Source of the DNA: Novosphingobium acidiphilum DSM 19966
Lineage (GTDB): Bacteria; Pseudomonadota; Alphaproteobacteria; Sphingomonadales; Sphingomonadaceae
Direction of reading: 5' to 3'
NCBI RefSeq assembly: GCF_000429005.1
Contig: NZ_AUBA01000010.1
Coordinates: forward strand, 81,922-145,921
Length of the DNA: 64,000 nucleotides
The position numbers and the translations under genes were made by a program. Numbering within the stretch: the first letter of the stretch is position 1; every line of letters starts with the position of its first letter. The notes under the pieces are model-generated. The model made no database searches and was not told where the DNA came from. It saw only the letters and a list, made by a program, of their open reading frames with translations. Positions 28,214-36,308 of the stretch are shown in pieces.

Positions 28214-29043
28214 TGCGTCTGTTCGTGTTCGGCCTGGGCTATAGCGCGGGTGTTCTGGCCCGCCGCTTGCGCGCGCAGGGCTGGCACGTGGGCGGGACGG
28301 GCCGCGGCGGGACCGTGGCATTTGACGATGGCGTGGCGGTCTTGGCGGAACTGGCCGGTGCCACGCATGTGCTGTCCAGCGTGCCGCCGGGCCGCGATGG
28401 CGCCGATGCGGTGCTGGCGCAGTATGGCGCAGCGCTGCGGGCGCCATGGATCGGTTATCTGTCGTCGACCGGGGTCTATGGCGATTGCGGCGGCGCCTGG
28501 GTCGATGAAACGGCGCCCGTGGGCCACGGCCGCCGCAGCGCGCGCAGCGATGCCGACCTGGCATGGCAGGCACTGGGCGCGCGGGTGTTCCGCCTGCCGG
28601 GGATCTACGGTCCGGGGCGCAGTGCGTTCGACCGGCTGCGCGACGGTACCGCGCGCCGCCTGATCGCGCCGGGGCAGGTGTTCAGCCGGGTGCATGTCGA
28701 TGACATTGCCGGCGGGGTGATCGCCGGACTTGCCGGTATGCCGGGCGTTTACAACATCGCCGATGACGAACCGTGCGACGCCAATGCCGTGATCGAGGAG
28801 GCCGCGCGGCTGATCGGGGTGGCACCCCCGCCGCCGGTACCGCTGGAACAGGCCGACCTGTCACCGATGGCGCGCGCGTTCTATGCCGAAAACCGCCGCG
28901 TCGCCAATGGCAAGGCGCAGCGCGTGCTGGGCTGGCGGCCCAGGTTCCCGACTTATCGCGAAGGGTTGCGCGATCTTAGCGCCACGACCAGCCCGACCAG
29001 CGACAGTGCCGCACCGCCCACGTTGAACGCCGACCAGCGATAG
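28213..29043 (+). CDS. NAD(P)-binding epimerase-like protein, YeeZ type
   Basis: 276 residues of the atypical extended SDR group to which E. coli YeeZ belongs: dinucleotide loop GLGYSAGVLA (7-16), SSTGVYGD (about 91-98), then RLPGIYGPGRSAFD and RVHVDDIAGG. The classic Tyr-x3-Lys is not evident, as in YeeZ. Function unknown. Start ATG 28213 overlaps the M48 stop. The last 30 codons (from 28953) lie antisense to the EamA gene's 3' end, so the low-complexity tail SATTSPTSDSAAPP probably results from a lost stop codon. Confidence 0.88.
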   Translation: MRLFVFGLGYSAGVLARRLRAQGWHVGGTGRGGTVAFDDGVAVLAELAGATHVLSSVPPGRDGADAVLAQYGAALRAPWIGYLSSTGVYGDCGGAWVDETAPVGHGRRSARSDADLAWQALGARVFRLPGIYGPGRSAFDRLRDGTARRLIAPGQVFSRVHVDDIAGGVIAGLAGMPGVYNIADDEPCDANAVIEEAARLIGVAPPPPVPLEQADLSPMARAFYAENRRVANGKAQRVLGWRPRFPTYREGLRDLSATTSPTSDSAAPPTLNADQR

Positions 29044-29873
29044 CCTTCGAACACGGTCGACAGCAGCATCGCCACCACCGGCACCAGCACTCCGTTATAG
29101 GCCGCGCGCCCGGGCCCCATTTCGCGCAGCAACAGGTTGTACAGCGGAAAGGTCAGCACCGATCCGATCAACGACAGATAGGCGACGCTGCCCATGTAGA
29201 CCGGCGACCAGTCGAACACCGGCGGCCCTGACAGCACCCAGGCCAGCGCGAAATCGGCGGTGGCGCCGATCAGAAAGGCCCAGGCCAGGAGCATCGCGGC
29301 GGGCACCTTGCGCACCACTTGCGCGGCCTGCAGCACATTGCCGGTCGACGCGCACAGCAGGGCCAGCACGGTCATCGCCGCGCCCAGCGGTACATCGCTG
29401 CCCGCAGGCGCTGCGCGATATTCGTTGATCATCAGCAGCACGATCCCGCCCAGCGCGATCACCGAGCCCGCGATGAACCCGCGCGTGACCGGCGTGCCCA
29501 GAAAGATCCGCCCGAACACCGCATTGGGCAGCAACAGCAGCGCAAACACGACCGCCACCAGACCCGAAGTCAGGTGCGTTTCGGCGCGATAGACAAACTG
29601 AAAATTGCAGCAGAACAGGCTGATCCCGATCAGCGCGGCGTGGGTCAGCACCGCGCGTTCGGGCACCAGCGCACGCACGGTTATATCGCCGCGCGCCAGC
29701 CCCAGCGCAAACATGCCGATCGCCGCACCGACAAAGCGCCAGGTGACCGACCAGCTTGGCGGGACCGGCCCGATCGAGCCCTTGATCACCAGCCAGGTCG
29801 ATCCCCAGACCAGCGCGGTCACCACAAACGCCGCGATCACGCGCGGCTGGGCGGCACGGGCCTGCGCGGTCAT
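28953..29873 (-). CDS. EamA/DMT family transporter
   Basis: 306 residues with ten predicted membrane helices in two EamA repeats (about 15-145 and 165-300); ALVWGSTWLVIKG marks the first repeat and MGPGRAAYNGVLVPVVAMLLS the second. Members export amino acids and other metabolites. ATG 29873 overlaps the stop of the upstream threonine aldolase (ATGA), which hints at a role in handling a small amino acid such as threonine or glycine, by context only. It converges on and overlaps the YeeZ-like gene by 91 bp. Confidence 0.93.
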   Translation of the reverse strand: MTAQARAAQPRVIAAFVVTALVWGSTWLVIKGSIGPVPPSWSVTWRFVGAAIGMFALGLARGDITVRALVPERAVLTHAALIGISLFCCNFQFVYRAETHLTSGLVAVVFALLLLPNAVFGRIFLGTPVTRGFIAGSVIALGGIVLLMINEYRAAPAGSDVPLGAAMTVLALLCASTGNVLQAAQVVRKVPAAMLLAWAFLIGATADFALAWVLSGPPVFDWSPVYMGSVAYLSLIGSVLTFPLYNLLLREMGPGRAAYNGVLVPVVAMLLSTVFEGYRWSAFNVGGAALSLVGLVVALRSRNPSR

Positions 29874-30898
29874 AGCGCGCCAAGCGCGCGCGCCAGGGCC
29901 TCGACATGCGCAGGGTCGCTGTTCCACGCGGTCACCAGGCGTGCCGCGCCAGGCGCCCCTGCGGGTGCGTTCCAGTCGTAGAAATCGAACCCTTGCGCGC
30001 GCAAGGCGGCGGCCTCTGCGGGGGCCAGCACCAGAAACACCTCGTCCGCCTCGACCGGGTGCATCAACCTGTCGCCCGCGGCGGCGGCCAGTTCGGCAGC
30101 GGCGGCATTGGCGGCGCGTGCGTTGTCCAGCCACAAATCGCCTTCAAGCAGCGCCAGGATCTGCGCGGCGAGATACCGGCCTTTTGATTGCAGGTGGCCC
30201 GCGCGTTTGCGCATGCGGCGGATCGCATCGACCATGGCATCATCGCGCGCCGCGCCAAACAGCACGATGGCCTCTGCACCCATGCCGCCGTTCTTTACAA
30301 AGCCGAAGCTCAGCGCGTCGACCCCGGCATCGACCGTGACCGCCGCCGGGGTGCAGCCCAGATGCGCCACGGCATTGCCAAACCGCGCGCCATCCATGTG
30401 CAGCCACAGATCGTGCGCGTGCGCCAGCGCTCCGATTTCGGCGACTTCGGCCGGGGTATAGACCCGGCCATATTCGGTCGATTGCGTGATCGAAATGGCG
30501 TGCGGCTGCACCCGGTGCACATCGGGGCGGATCGGCGCGACGACATTGGTGATCGTCGCGGGGGTCAGTTTGGCGCCATCGCCTTCGGCCAGCATCAGCT
30601 TGGCGCCGTGCATGTAAAACCCGGGCGCGCCGCCCTCGTCGGTTTCGATATGCGCCTCGCGGTGGCACACCACCCCGCCAAAGGGCGGCACCATCGCCGC
30701 CAGTGCCAGGCAATTGGCCGCAGTACCCGTGGCCACCCACAGCGCGGTGGCGGGCTGGCCGAACAGGTCGCTGAACGCATGATCCAGCCGTTGCGACAGC
30801 GCATCGCCGTCATAGCCGTTGTCTTGCCGGTCGGCGGCCTGCATCGCAGACCAGACATTGGGATGGACCGAGGCGGCGTTGTCTGAGAAGAATTTCAT
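29870..30898 (-). CDS. Low-specificity L-threonine aldolase
   Basis: PLP enzyme that splits L-threonine (and allo-threonine) to glycine and acetaldehyde. 342 residues: FSDNAASVHP start, the substrate-loop FYMHGAKLM, TQSTEYGRVY, HMDGARFGNA (Asp contacts PLP), and the Schiff-base lysine in SFGFVKNGG (Lys 202), matching the Pseudomonas-type enzyme rather than E. coli ltaE. Upstream of and coupled to the EamA gene. The tRNA gene lies 61 bp upstream. Confidence 0.93.
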   Translation of the reverse strand: MKFFSDNAASVHPNVWSAMQAADRQDNGYDGDALSQRLDHAFSDLFGQPATALWVATGTAANCLALAAMVPPFGGVVCHREAHIETDEGGAPGFYMHGAKLMLAEGDGAKLTPATITNVVAPIRPDVHRVQPHAISITQSTEYGRVYTPAEVAEIGALAHAHDLWLHMDGARFGNAVAHLGCTPAAVTVDAGVDALSFGFVKNGGMGAEAIVLFGAARDDAMVDAIRRMRKRAGHLQSKGRYLAAQILALLEGDLWLDNARAANAAAAELAAAAGDRLMHPVEADEVFLVLAPAEAAALRAQGFDFYDWNAPAGAPGAARLVTAWNSDPAHVEALARALGAL

Positions 30899-30959
30899 GG
30901 GCGCGACGCATGGGGCGCGATTGCGCGGCGGTCAAGATGGCCTGCGCGCCGGAAGGAAA

Positions 30960-31034
<75 letters not shown>

Positions 31035-31087
31035 ACACCATTTCCTGATCTGCCCGAAAGGTGCGCGGGGCACCGGGGCAGGGGCGC

Positions 31088-31116
31088 CCTTTGGCGGCGG
31101 GCGTGCGCATTGTCAA
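31088..31116 (-). promoter_or_regulatory. Promoter of tRNA-Thr
   Basis: On the minus strand TTGACA (31116-31111), a 17-bp spacer and CAAAGG (31093-31088) lie 53 bp upstream of the tRNA 5' end. The -35 is perfect; the -10 is far from TATAAT and lacks the T at -7. The same -10 sequence at the same spacing precedes rplM (62061-62089). Confidence 0.55.
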
Positions 31117-31159
31117 GCGGGGCTTGCGCAAGCGGGCGGCATTCGTCACATCAACGGCG

Positions 31160-31309
31160 ATGACCGATCCCGCTTCCCCCACGGCTGCCAAGGCCGAGCG
31201 TCAGGCGCGCCTGGCCGAACAGCTGCGCGCCAATCTGCGCCGGCGCAAGGCACAGGCACGCGCGATGGAGGCCGCCGCCCCCCCCGAAACCGACCAATCC
31301 GGATCGTGA
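31160..31309 (+). CDS. Small basic hypothetical protein
   Basis: 49 residues: MTDPASPTAAKAERQA then a basic helix RLAEQLRANLRRRKAQARA and an acidic-polar tail. I recognise the 'LRANLRRRKAQARA' helix from small conserved alphaproteobacterial proteins of unknown role. ATG 31160 is chosen because the family starts there; the frame is open upstream to 31061 but that part overlaps the tRNA promoter. It may bind nucleic acid, inferred only from charge. Confidence 0.7.
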   Translation: MTDPASPTAAKAERQARLAEQLRANLRRRKAQARAMEAAAPPETDQSGS

Positions 31310-31460
31310 GCACATGGCCCGCAGTTTTGCGCAGGAAAGCCGGCACCGTTTTTGGACGCAGCAGGGCCACCGCCGAAAAATAGAACAGCGTGGGTGATTT
31401 GCAAATCGGCCATGATGTTCTAGTGCGCGGCTTCTCATTTTTCCGACAACAGGAACGCCG

Positions 31461-32162
31461 ATGCCCCGTCTGATCCTCGTGCGCCACGGCCAGTCGCAGT
31501 GGAACCTGGAAAACCGCTTTACCGGGTGGTGGGATGTCGATGTCACCGAACAGGGCGCGGGCGAGGCTTTTGCCGCGGGCGCACTGCTGAAAGACCGCGG
31601 CGTGTTGCCGACGGTGGCGTTCACGTCGCTGCAAAGCCGCGCGATCAAGACGCTGCATCTGGTGCTTGAAGCCGCCGGCCGCCTGTGGATCCCCGAAACC
31701 AAGGACTGGCGCCTGAATGAACGCCACTATGGCGGGCTGACCGGGCTGGACAAGGCCGAGACCGCGGCCAAACACGGCGAGGATCAGGTCAGGATCTGGC
31801 GCCGCAGCTTTGACGTGCCGCCGCCGCCGCTGGCGCGGGGCAGCGCATTCGATCTGGCGGCCGATCCGCGCTATGCCGGGATCGCCATTCCCGACAGCGA
31901 AAGCCTGAAGGATACGATCGCGCGCGTGCTGCCCTATTACGAGTCCGCGATCGCGCCGGCATTGCGTGCCGGCGAAACCGTGATCGTGGCAGCGCATGGC
32001 AATTCGCTGCGCGCGCTGGTCAAGCATCTGTCGGATATTTCGGATGATGACATTACCGGGCTGGAAATCCCGACCGGTCAGCCGATCATCTACGAACTCG
32101 ATCAGGCGCTGGTGGCAACCGAGCGCTATTACCTGTCCGAACGCCAGGGGCCCTCGATATGA
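31461..32162 (+). CDS. gpmA: 2,3-bisphosphoglycerate-dependent phosphoglycerate mutase
   Basis: Interconverts 3- and 2-phosphoglycerate in glycolysis. 233 residues: catalytic RHGQSQWN (His 9), LNERHYGGL with the acid, and [10 protein letters not shown] with the second histidine. AGGAA sits before ATG 31461. First of a packed run gpmA-purE-purK-folA-ribF: purE overlaps its stop (ATGA). Confidence 0.96.
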   Translation: MPRLILVRHGQSQWNLENRFTGWWDVDVTEQGAGEAFAAGALLKDRGVLPTVAFTSLQSRAIKTLHLVLEAAGRLWIPETKDWRLNERHYGGLTGLDKAETAAKHGEDQVRIWRRSFDVPPPPLARGSAFDLAADPRYAGIAIPDSESLKDTIARVLPYYESAIAPALRAGETVIVAAHGNSLRALVKHLSDISDDDITGLEIPTGQPIIYELDQALVATERYYLSERQGPSI

Positions 32163-32644
32163 CCGACACCGTGCCTGTGGCGATCGTGATGGGCAGCCAG
32201 TCCGACTGGGAAACCATGCAGCATGCGGCTGCGATGCTTGAACGGCTGGGCGTGGTGCATGATTGCCGGATCGTGTCGGCGCACCGCACGCCCGACCGGC
32301 TGGTCGAATTTGCCAAGACCGCGCACGATCAGGGCTTTCGCGTGATCATTGCGGGTGCGGGCGGCGCGGCACATCTGCCGGGCATGGTGGCAGCCATGAC
32401 CCACCTTCCGGTGCTGGGCGTGCCGGTGCAATCGCGATCGCTGAACGGCCTCGACAGCCTGCTGTCGATTGTCCAGATGCCCGGCGGCATTCCGGTCGCC
32501 ACGCTGGCGATCGGTGCTGCAGGCGCCACCAATGCGGGCATCCTGGCCGCCTCGATCCTGGCCACATCGGACCCCGCACTGACCGCGCGGCTGATCGCGT
32601 TTCGCGCCGAACAGGCCGCGTCCGTGGCCGAGCGGCCAGCCTGA
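32159..32644 (+). CDS. purE: 5-(carboxyamino)imidazole ribonucleotide mutase
   Basis: Class I PurE, moving the carboxyl group of N5-CAIR to give CAIR in purine synthesis; works with purK next door. 161 residues: [10 protein letters not shown] (phosphate loop), [24 protein letters not shown]. Start ATG 32159 overlaps the gpmA stop; purK begins 10 bp after its stop. Confidence 0.97.
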   Translation: MTDTVPVAIVMGSQSDWETMQHAAAMLERLGVVHDCRIVSAHRTPDRLVEFAKTAHDQGFRVIIAGAGGAAHLPGMVAAMTHLPVLGVPVQSRSLNGLDSLLSIVQMPGGIPVATLAIGAAGATNAGILAASILATSDPALTARLIAFRAEQAASVAERPA

Positions 32645-32654
32645 GCGGGGTGCG

Positions 32655-33716
32655 ATGATGATTGCGCCCGGTGCAACGATCGGCATTCTCGGCGGCGGCC
32701 AGCTGGGCCGCATGATCGCGGTGGCCGCAGCCCAGCTTGGCTATCGGGCGCATGTCTATGCACCGGAACCGGTACCGATTGCCGCCGATGTCTGCGCCCA
32801 ATTTACCCAGGGCGCCTATGACGACACCGCGGCGCTGGCCGCGTTTGCGCAAGATTGCGCGGTTGTCACCTACGAATTCGAAAACGTCGCCGCGCCCCCG
32901 CTGGCCGCGCTTGCGCCGCACGCGCCGCTCTATCCGCCGGCGCGCGCGCTGGAAGTGGCGCAGGACCGCGTAAACGAAAAACGCTTTGTCGAGGCGCTGG
33001 GCGGACAGCCCGCGCCCTGGGCCATGGTCGACAGCCACGCCGACCTGGCCGACGCCATTGCCCGCATCGGTGCACCCGGCATCCTCAAGACCCGCCGCGA
33101 CGGCTATGACGGCAAAGGCCAGTGGCGGATCGCTTCGGCCTGGCAGGCTGCCACGCTTGACCTGCCCCCGGTGCCGCTGATCTACGAAGGCTTTGTCACG
33201 TTCTTCGGAGAATTTTCGGTCATCCTGGCGCGTGGCACCGATGGCGCCATCGCGTTCTGGGATTCGGCACAGAACGAACATGACAACGGAATTCTGGCGC
33301 GATCGACCGTGCCCGCGCCTGCCGCGATCGCCGCGCAAGTGCCGCAGGCGCGCGCGCTGGCGGGCAAAGTTGCCGATGCGCTGGACTATGTCGGCGTGCT
33401 GACCCTGGAATTCTTTGCCACCGACACCGGTCCGGTGTTCAACGAGATGGCACCGCGCGTCCACAATTCGGGGCACTGGACGATCGAAGGCGCGCTGACC
33501 AGCCAGTTTGAAAACCATGTCCGCGCGATCTGCGGATTGCCGCTGGGGTCAACCGCGCTGGTCACGCGCGGCGCGGTGATGGACAATCTGATCGGCGATG
33601 CGGCCAATGCCTGGCCGGCGATCCTGGCCGATCCGGCCAGCCACCTGCATCTCTATGGCAAGGCCGAGGCGCGGGCCGGGCGCAAGATGGGCCATGTCAC
33701 CCGGCTGGTGCTGTGA
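32655..33716 (+). CDS. purK: 5-(carboxyamino)imidazole ribonucleotide synthase
   Basis: ATP-grasp enzyme that carboxylates AIR to N5-CAIR, the step before PurE. 353 residues: GILGGGQLGRM (dinucleotide-like loop), TYEFENV, KTRRDGYDGKGQ (ATP-grasp loop), and FNEMAPRVHNSGHWTIEG (metal-binding). Double ATG at 32655/32658. The stop overlaps the folA start (GTGA). Confidence 0.97.
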   Translation: MMIAPGATIGILGGGQLGRMIAVAAAQLGYRAHVYAPEPVPIAADVCAQFTQGAYDDTAALAAFAQDCAVVTYEFENVAAPPLAALAPHAPLYPPARALEVAQDRVNEKRFVEALGGQPAPWAMVDSHADLADAIARIGAPGILKTRRDGYDGKGQWRIASAWQAATLDLPPVPLIYEGFVTFFGEFSVILARGTDGAIAFWDSAQNEHDNGILARSTVPAPAAIAAQVPQARALAGKVADALDYVGVLTLEFFATDTGPVFNEMAPRVHNSGHWTIEGALTSQFENHVRAICGLPLGSTALVTRGAVMDNLIGDAANAWPAILADPASHLHLYGKAEARAGRKMGHVTRLVL

Positions 33717-34201
33717 CCGGCATGGGCCTGACGATCATTGTGGCGCGCGCAACCGATGGCACTATCGGGCACGACGGGCACCTGCCCTGGCACTTGCCCG
33801 ACGATTTGCGCCGGTTCAAGACGCTGACCATGGGCAGGGCCATGATCATGGGGCGCAAGACTTTTGTATCGCTGCCCGGGCTGTTGCCCGGACGCCGTCA
33901 CATCGTGCTGACGCGTGATCGTGCGTGGCACCATCCCGGCGCCGAAGTGGCCGCCACGCCGCAGGCGGCCATCGCGCTCGCGGGCGAGGGTGCGGTGGTG
34001 ATCGGCGGCGCCGACGTGATTGCACAATTCGAACCTTTGGCCAGGCGGCTGGAACTGACCGAAGTGCATGGTGCGTTTGCGGGCGATACCGTGATGCCGG
34101 CGCCGGGTGCGCACTGGCGCGAAGTGGCGCGCGACCCGCATCCGGCAACCGGCGGGCGGCCGGCGTTTGATTTCGTTTCGCTGGAACGGGCTGGGGCATG
34201 A
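33713..34201 (+). CDS. folA: Dihydrofolate reductase
   Basis: Reduces dihydrofolate with NADPH. 162 residues: IIVARATDGTIGHDGHLPWHLPDDL (the IG..LPW-L-P-D core, split here only by the family's usual insert), MGRKTF, IGGADV. The start is probably GTG 33713, which overlaps the purK stop (GTGA), giving MTGMGLTI; ATG 33722 is an alternative. thyA is not in the window. ribF overlaps its stop. Confidence 0.95.
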   Translation: MTGMGLTIIVARATDGTIGHDGHLPWHLPDDLRRFKTLTMGRAMIMGRKTFVSLPGLLPGRRHIVLTRDRAWHHPGAEVAATPQAAIALAGEGAVVIGGADVIAQFEPLARRLELTEVHGAFAGDTVMPAPGAHWREVARDPHPATGGRPAFDFVSLERAGA

Positions 34202-35127
34202 TGCGGTTCGACGCGCGCGACCGTCTGCCCGAGGCCTATCGCGGCGCGGTGATCGCGCTGGGCAATTTCGACGGGTTTCACCTTGGCCACCAGGCGGTGG
34301 CAGGCGCCGCGGTCGCCTGGGCGCGCGCCGAAGGGCGCCCGGCGATCATCGCCACGTTCGATCCGCACCCGGTGCGCCATTTCCAGCCCGACGCGCCGCA
34401 TTTCCGCCTGACCACGCTCGACCAGCGCGAGGCGCTGTTTGCCGCGGCCGGCGCCGATGCCATGCTGGTGTTCCATTTTGACGCCGAACTTGCCGCGACC
34501 ACGGCGCAGGCGTTTGTGGCAGATCTGCTGGTTGACCGGCTGGGCGCGGCCGGCGTGGTCACGGGCGAGGATTTCACCTTTGGCAAGGCGCGCGGCGGCA
34601 ATGTTGGCGTGCTGGCGCAGCTTGGCACGGGGCTGGGGCTGCGCACCCGCGCGATCGGCCCGGTCGAGGCCGAGGGCGAGGTGATTTCGTCGAGCCGTAT
34701 TCGCGATGCGCTGGCCGCGGGTGATCCCGAAACCGCGACGCGGTTGCTGACCCGGCCCTTTGCGATCCGCGGGCCCGTGCAGCATGGCGACAAAGTCGGG
34801 CGCACGATCGGCTTTCCCACCGCCAATCTGGCGCTGGGGCACTATCTGCGCCCGCGTTACGGTATTTATGCGGTGACTGCGCGGCTGTGCGACGGGCGGG
34901 TGGTCAAGGGTGCTGCCAACCTCGGCGTGCGGCCGATGTTCGATCCGCCCAAGGAACTGCTTGAGCCGCATTTTTTCGATTTTTCCGGCGATCTGTATGA
35001 TCAGGAAATCGAAGTGGCCTTTCATCATTTTCTTCGCGGCGAATGGAAATTCGATTCGCTTGACGCAATGATGCAGCAAATTGCACGCGATTGTGACAAG
35101 GCGCGCGATCTTCTGGCGGCAATTTGA
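34198..35127 (+). CDS. ribF: Bifunctional riboflavin kinase / FAD synthetase
   Basis: Converts riboflavin to FMN and then FAD. 309 residues: N-terminal adenylyltransferase domain (about 15-180; GNFDGFHLGHQ and the ISSSRIRDAL motif) and C-terminal kinase domain (about 185-305; GRTIGFPTANL, NLGVRPMFD, FHHFLRGEWKFDSL). ATG 34198 overlaps the folA stop. Last gene of the gpmA-ribF run. Confidence 0.97.
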   Translation: MMRFDARDRLPEAYRGAVIALGNFDGFHLGHQAVAGAAVAWARAEGRPAIIATFDPHPVRHFQPDAPHFRLTTLDQREALFAAAGADAMLVFHFDAELAATTAQAFVADLLVDRLGAAGVVTGEDFTFGKARGGNVGVLAQLGTGLGLRTRAIGPVEAEGEVISSSRIRDALAAGDPETATRLLTRPFAIRGPVQHGDKVGRTIGFPTANLALGHYLRPRYGIYAVTARLCDGRVVKGAANLGVRPMFDPPKELLEPHFFDFSGDLYDQEIEVAFHHFLRGEWKFDSLDAMMQQIARDCDKARDLLAAI

Positions 35128-35205
35128 ACCCGCGTGACGGAATAAGTCGTTGACTTGATCAGGATTTACGGGAACGTTTCGGATCAATTCGGTAATGGAG
35201 CGGGC

Positions 35206-36228
35206 ATGATCTGGTTGCGGCGGGTGTTGTTCGGACTGGCCGTGGCGATGTTGGGCTTGTCATTCGTCAATGCGCCCTGGCTGGTCCCCAATCGCGCTGG
35301 CCATGTGCGCCTGATTGCCAATGGCGGGATCGCACAGGATTACCTGCCCGGCGCGCGTGCCGCCGCATGCCCGGCTGCCGCGATCCTGCCCCCGCTGCAC
35401 CGCATTTTCGAAGACACCCTGCGCGCGGTGTCGACCGCGCATCGCATGGGTGCGGATCTGGTCGCGATCGATCTGGTGCGCACCGCCGATGGTGCGCTGG
35501 TGCTCTATCCCGACACTGACCTTGCCTGCCGCACCGGGGTCAGCGGGCCGGTTTCGGCGCATACGCTGGCCGAATTGCGCCAGCTTGATATCGGCCATGG
35601 CTATACTGCCGATCACGGCGCGACGTACCCCTTGCGCGGGGCCGGGCGCGGCATGATTGTCACGCTGGATGACCTGCTCGACGGTGATCCGCGCGGGGGC
35701 CTGCTCTATCGCTTTCCAGGCAACGATCCTGCCGCGCTCGATCTGGCGATAAAAGTGCTGCGTGCGCGCGGGCGCGATCCGGTGGCACTGAAAGAAGGCT
35801 TTGTCGGCAGTGCGGCGATGGCCGAGGCGGCGCAAAAGGCGTTTCCGGGGGTGTGGACCCTGGTGCCCGACCAGGCCGCCGCGTGCCTGGCGGCTTATCG
35901 CCTGATCGGGTGGTCGGGCATTGTCCCCGGATCGTGCGCAGGCTCCAGCGTGACCGTGCCGCTCGATGCAACCTGGTCGCTGTGGGGCTGGCCGGCGCGG
36001 TTTGAAACACGGATCAATGCGGGCCATGGCGCAGTGATCGCGGTGGCCACGGCCGATGGTACGGGGCTGCGCCATTCGCGCCAGTTGTCCGACATTCCGA
36101 TCACCTATCGGGGCTATGCCATGATCGACAATTTCTGGACCGTGGGCCCGGCGCTGCGCCCCAGTCTGGATGCGCGCACCAATGCCGAGGCGGTTGCAGC
36201 GCAGGCGAGGGACGACAGCGGCCAATAA
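35206..36228 (+). CDS. Membrane-anchored GDPD-like protein with degenerate active site
   Basis: 340 residues from ATG 35206 (GGAG six bases upstream). An N-terminal helix (about 4-27) anchors it. The rest resembles glycerophosphodiester phosphodiesterase: FEDTLRAVSTAHRMGADLVAIDLVRTADGALVLYPD lines up with the canonical ENTL..ALELGAD..ELDVHLTKDGVLVVHHD block (quoted here in parts). Both catalytic histidines are replaced: the HRG site reads NGG and the HHD site reads YPD; ELD reads AID. The fold seems kept but the catalytic chemistry lost, unless other residues substitute. It follows ribF by 78 bp and precedes ileS. Confidence 0.75.
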   Translation: MIWLRRVLFGLAVAMLGLSFVNAPWLVPNRAGHVRLIANGGIAQDYLPGARAAACPAAAILPPLHRIFEDTLRAVSTAHRMGADLVAIDLVRTADGALVLYPDTDLACRTGVSGPVSAHTLAELRQLDIGHGYTADHGATYPLRGAGRGMIVTLDDLLDGDPRGGLLYRFPGNDPAALDLAIKVLRARGRDPVALKEGFVGSAAMAEAAQKAFPGVWTLVPDQAAACLAAYRLIGWSGIVPGSCAGSSVTVPLDATWSLWGWPARFETRINAGHGAVIAVATADGTGLRHSRQLSDIPITYRGYAMIDNFWTVGPALRPSLDARTNAEAVAAQARDDSGQ

Positions 36229-36308
36229 CCGGGCCCTTGCGCAAATGCTCTGGCATGGAGCGGGTCGGGTCTGGCCTTTTGCGCGCGATCCGTTAAGGCC
36301 CTTGGCCC

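Noticed and set aside
31314..31397. 27-residue plus-strand frame before gpmA
   Set aside because: No ribosome site, no resemblance to anything I know, and it ends inside what is probably the gpmA leader.
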